This document shows, in pieces, positions 61,662 to 64,000 of a DNA stretch of 64,000 nt. Each line of letters opens with the position of its first letter. Positions within the stretch are counted from its first letter, which is position 1. The DNA is from Sphingobacteriales bacterium (GTDB lineage Bacteria > Bacteroidota > Bacteroidia > Chitinophagales > Chitinophagaceae), in contig JAHEZE010000003.1 of the NCBI GenBank assembly GCA_023251235.1, positions 1-64,000 on the forward strand. Reading direction: 5' to 3'. The notes under the pieces were generated by a model. The model was not told the origin of the DNA, did not search any database, and saw only the letters and a program-made list of their open reading frames with translations. Both the position numbers and the translations under genes were made by a program.

Positions 61662-62231
61662 TTGTCAGTGGATTCTTTGCAAAAAGCAATTTCAGACATT
61701 TCGCCTCTTTCTGCTGAAAGCATGAAAATGTTTTGTTCAGCATGGAAGAATTGGCAAGTTCCAAAAAATTATTTCTTATTAAAAGAAAATACTGTTTCAG
61801 ATTATATTTATTTCATTAGAAAAGGAATTGTACGGATTTATTATTTTAAAAATGAAAAAGAGGTTACTGAATGGATTGCCCTGGATGAACAGTTCTTTCT
61901 TTCTATTACCAGTTTTTTTCAGCGAAAACCAAGTCATCTGATTATCCAGACTATTGAACCCTCGGATGTATATGGCATTTATCATAATACCCTGATGGCG
62001 CTGGCTGATCAGTATCATGATGTAGAAAGATTGTTGCGAAAAATGGTAACACTGTCGCTTATTTTTTCGCAGGAGAGAATGGATAGAATACAATTTGAGT
62101 CCGCCCAGCACCGGTATGAAAAGTTGTTGCAAACAACGCCGGAAATTATACGGCGGGTGCCACTTACTTATATCGCTTCCTTTCTTGGCATTACACTGGA
62201 AACATTGAGCCGGATAAGATCGCATAAATAG
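61662..62231 (+). CDS. Crp/Fnr family transcriptional regulator
   Basis: A 189-residue regulator. The N-terminal cyclic-nucleotide-binding-like fold spans about residues 20-130 (YIYFIRKGIVRIYYFKNEKEVTEWI). The C-terminal helix-turn-helix reads VPLTYIASFLGITLETLSRIRS, the usual pattern of Bacteroidota Crp/Fnr members. No cysteine cluster for an iron-sulfur centre is visible, so it is not a true Fnr. No ATG precedes the fold; TTG (61662) or GTG (61668) must be used. An FNR-like palindrome lies 26 bp after its stop, before the GH3 gene, and is a candidate target. Confidence 0.88.
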   Translation: MSVDSLQKAISDISPLSAESMKMFCSAWKNWQVPKNYFLLKENTVSDYIYFIRKGIVRIYYFKNEKEVTEWIALDEQFFLSITSFFQRKPSHLIIQTIEPSDVYGIYHNTLMALADQYHDVERLLRKMVTLSLIFSQERMDRIQFESAQHRYEKLLQTTPEIIRRVPLTYIASFLGITLETLSRIRSHK

Positions 62232-62256
62232 TGGTGCAAAAAAATTACCTTACTAT

Positions 62257-62270
62257 TTGACAAAAGTCAA
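62257..62270 (+). promoter_or_regulatory. FNR-like palindrome before the GH3 gene
   Basis: TTGACAAAAGTCAA has perfect 5-bp arms around four bases, the same geometry as the FNR box TTGATnnnnATCAA. It lies between the Crp/Fnr gene and the glycosidase gene. Confidence 0.55.
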
Positions 62271-62322
62271 CTCAAAATAAATTTTTCGAACAGAACTTTA
62301 CGCACCTTAAAACAAAAGCAAT

Positions 62323-64000
62323 ATGAAACCTCTTCTATTTTCTATCTTCTCATTTCTTTTTATCACATCAGGATTTACTCAAACCAATAAAGCAAAAGAC
62401 CTGGTGAGTAAAATGACGCTGGAAGAAAAAGCCAGCCTGGTAACGGGTATGGGCATGAATATTCCGGGTCTTGTTCAAAGTAATGGACCCACAATAGGAC
62501 AAACGATGGACAAAGTGCCTGGCGCTGCCGGTACTACTTTTGCCATTCAGCGATTGGGTCTTCCCAATACCGTTGTTTCTGATGGTCCTGCTGGTTTAAG
62601 AATAGAGCCATTCCGCAATAAAGACAGTTCAAAATCTTATTATGCTACCGCTTGGCCCGTGGCAACACTCCTTGCTTCCACATGGGATACTAAAATTGTA
62701 AAACAAGTTGGTATTGCAATGGGCAATGAAGTAAAAGAATATGGTATTGATGTAATACTTGGTCCCGGGTTAAATATTCACCGCAATCCATTAGGCGGAA
62801 GAAATTTTGAATACTATTCTGAAGATCCTTATGTGACAGGAAAAATAACAGCGGCCATGGTAAATGGAATTGAATCCAATGACGTAGGTACTTCCATTAA
62901 ACACTTTGCCGCCAACAACCAGGAAAAAAACAGGAACACTGTAAATACAATTGTAAGTGAAAGAGCATTGAGAGAAATTTATTTAAGAGGATTTGAAATT
63001 GCAATAAAAGAATCCCAACCCTGGACAGTTATGAGTTCTTATAATAAAATCAACGGGCCTTTTACTTCCGAAAGTCATGATTTGCTTACCACCATTTTAA
63101 GAAAAGAATGGGGTTTTAAAGGTATGGTGATGACAGATTGGTTTGGTGGTAAAGATGCTGTGGCGCAAATGAAAGCTGGTAATGACTTGCTGATGCCCGG
63201 TACCCCTGCACAAAGCAAAGCTATTTTGGAAGCCGTAAACAATGGAACTCTGGATGTAAAAGTGCTGGATGAAAATGCTGAACGTATTGTAAATTATATT
63301 CTGGGAACACAAGCATTCAAAAACTATAAATTCAGTAACAAACCAGATTTGAAAGCTCATGCAGTGATTGCCCGTGCGGCAGCGGCTGATGGCATGGTAT
63401 TACTGAAAAATGAAAACACTACTTTGCCTTTTTCAAAAAATTTAAAGAGCGTTGCAACATTTGGAAACACTTCATTTGATATTATTTCCGGCGGTACCGG
63501 CAGTGGAGATGTGAATGAAGCCTATACTATTTCATTAGTGCAGGGATTATCCAATGCAGGTTATAATGTAGATGATGAAATAAAGAATTCTTATTCATCA
63601 TATCTTAATGATTATAAAACCAAGCATCCGAAAAAAGGATTTTTCCAGGAGTTCATGAACCCGACACCCCCTGCCCCTGAATTTACAGTTGAAAAAAGTT
63701 TGCTGGCAAAAAAATCTGGTGAAACTGATGTAGCATTAATTACAATTGGAAGAAACGCCGGAGAAGGTGCGGACAGAAAAGTAGATAATGATTTTAACCT
63801 GAGTAATGCTGAAAAAGAATTGATCAAAAATGTGTCTGATGCCTATCATGCAAAAAATAAAAAAGTGGTGGTGGTTTTAAATATTGGTGGGGTAATAGAA
63901 ACTACAAGCTGGAGAGATAATGTGGATGCTATTTTATTAGCATGGCAGCCCGGTCTTGAAGCAGGTAATGCTATTGCAGATGTATTGAGTGGAAAAGTAA
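62323..64000 (+). CDS. Glycoside hydrolase family 3 beta-glucosidase-like (3'-truncated by window edge)
   Basis: The frame runs from the ATG at 62323 to the window end, giving 559 residues without a stop. A signal peptide (ending near SGFTQ) is followed by the GH3 catalytic TIM barrel: [47 protein letters not shown] and [13 protein letters not shown]. The nucleophile is D272 in [10 protein letters not shown]. The second domain begins near residue 345 ([19 protein letters not shown]). Enzymes of this type remove beta-linked sugars from the non-reducing end of oligosaccharides in the periplasm. The GH3 C-terminal part lies outside the window. An FNR-like box upstream suggests control by the neighbouring Crp/Fnr protein. 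Confidence 0.93.
   Translation, partial: MKPLLFSIFSFLFITSGFTQTNKAKDLVSKMTLEEKASLVTGMGMNIPGLVQSNGPTIGQTMDKVPGAAGTTFAIQRLGLPNTVVSDGPAGLRIEPFRNKDSSKSYYATAWPVATLLASTWDTKIVKQVGIAMGNEVKEYGIDVILGPGLNIHRNPLGGRNFEYYSEDPYVTGKITAAMVNGIESNDVGTSIKHFAANNQEKNRNTVNTIVSERALREIYLRGFEIAIKESQPWTVMSSYNKINGPFTSESHDLLTTILRKEWGFKGMVMTDWFGGKDAVAQMKAGNDLLMPGTPAQSKAILEAVNNGTLDVKVLDENAERIVNYILGTQAFKNYKFSNKPDLKAHAVIARAAAADGMVLLKNENTTLPFSKNLKSVATFGNTSFDIISGGTGSGDVNEAYTISLVQGLSNAGYNVDDEIKNSYSSYLNDYKTKHPKKGFFQEFMNPTPPAPEFTVEKSLLAKKSGETDVALITIGRNAGEGADRKVDNDFNLSNAEKELIKNVSDAYHAKNKKVVVVLNIGGVIETTSWRDNVDAILLAWQPGLEAGNAIADVLSGKV

Overview
The window looks like a chromosomal segment from a Bacteroidota bacterium, most likely of the Chitinophagaceae type. 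The support is an AT-rich sequence, promoters of the TTTG / TAnnTTTG kind, a type IX secretion (T9SS) sorting tail, DUF4293- and DUF6427-like membrane proteins, a CarboxypepD/plug/beta-barrel outer-membrane protein, LytTR two-component genes, two uvrA paralogues and several lipoproteins. I see no prophage, transposase, integrase, rRNA or CRISPR array. This is core chromosome with scattered small palindromic repeats.

Layout. 1-5.8 kb: the C-terminal 1,088 residues of an alpha-2-macroglobulin family protein, a D-amino-acid-oxidase-like flavoenzyme, a small membrane protein and an MtfA-type peptidase. 5.8-9.2 kb: aspS with a long structured leader, then rarA. 9.2-14.7 kb: a ModF-like double ATPase, a phytanoyl-CoA dioxygenase homologue, an ElaA-type acetyltransferase, an outer-membrane barrel with a small lipoprotein, and a Yip1 protein. 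14.8-22.1 kb: uvrA copy 1, a SAM-I riboswitch with terminator controlling homoserine dehydrogenase, a glycosyltransferase, a sugar epimerase and a PAP2 phosphatase. 22.1-25.7 kb: tRNA-Ser(GCU), tRNA-Pro(UGG), dnaA and a 5'-nucleotidase split into two genes. 25.9-31.8 kb: a COG2509 flavoprotein, a NatAB-like ABC exporter, a 16-residue-repeat protein, a 2'-5' RNA ligase-like protein and a lipoprotein. 31.9-37.3 kb: a nitronate monooxygenase-like enzyme, a nucleotidyltransferase, glyA (with a leader related to that of aspS), DUF4293 and a glycine-rich T9SS cargo protein. 37.4-47.3 kb: uvrA copy 2, an ECF sigma factor, DsbD with a separate DsbD-alpha protein, purQ, a DUF6427-like protein and a large secreted protein of unknown function. 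47.5-55 kb: kup, an alpha/beta hydrolase, a membrane protein/XRE regulator operon with three operators, and fhs flanked by two S66 carboxypeptidases. 55-64 kb: a LytTR histidine kinase/response regulator pair, a YceI - membrane - LolA-like cluster, a large outer-membrane receptor-like barrel, a Crp/Fnr regulator and a GH3 glycosidase cut by the window end.

How the genes work together. One-carbon metabolism is represented twice (glyA, fhs) and links to purQ and to SAM-regulated hom. Thiol redox transfer to the envelope is handled by the DsbD pair. Envelope biogenesis and maintenance genes (PAP2, GT2, epimerase, nucleotidyltransferase, S66 peptidases, T9SS cargo, barrels) are the largest functional group. 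Regulation is unusually legible here: a SAM-I riboswitch, an apparent homologous leader shared by aspS and glyA, an autoregulatory XRE operator array on a 21-bp period, LytTR-like repeats also on a 21-bp period before the two-component operon and before the adjacent yceI cluster, and an FNR-like box between the Crp/Fnr gene and the GH3 gene.

The best candidates for something not yet described are the aspS/glyA leader element, the XRE/membrane-protein module with its triple operator, the LytTR regulon sites, and the DsbD system in which the catalytic cysteines of the alpha domain occur only in a separate small protein. All functional statements come from reading the sequence; no database search was possible.
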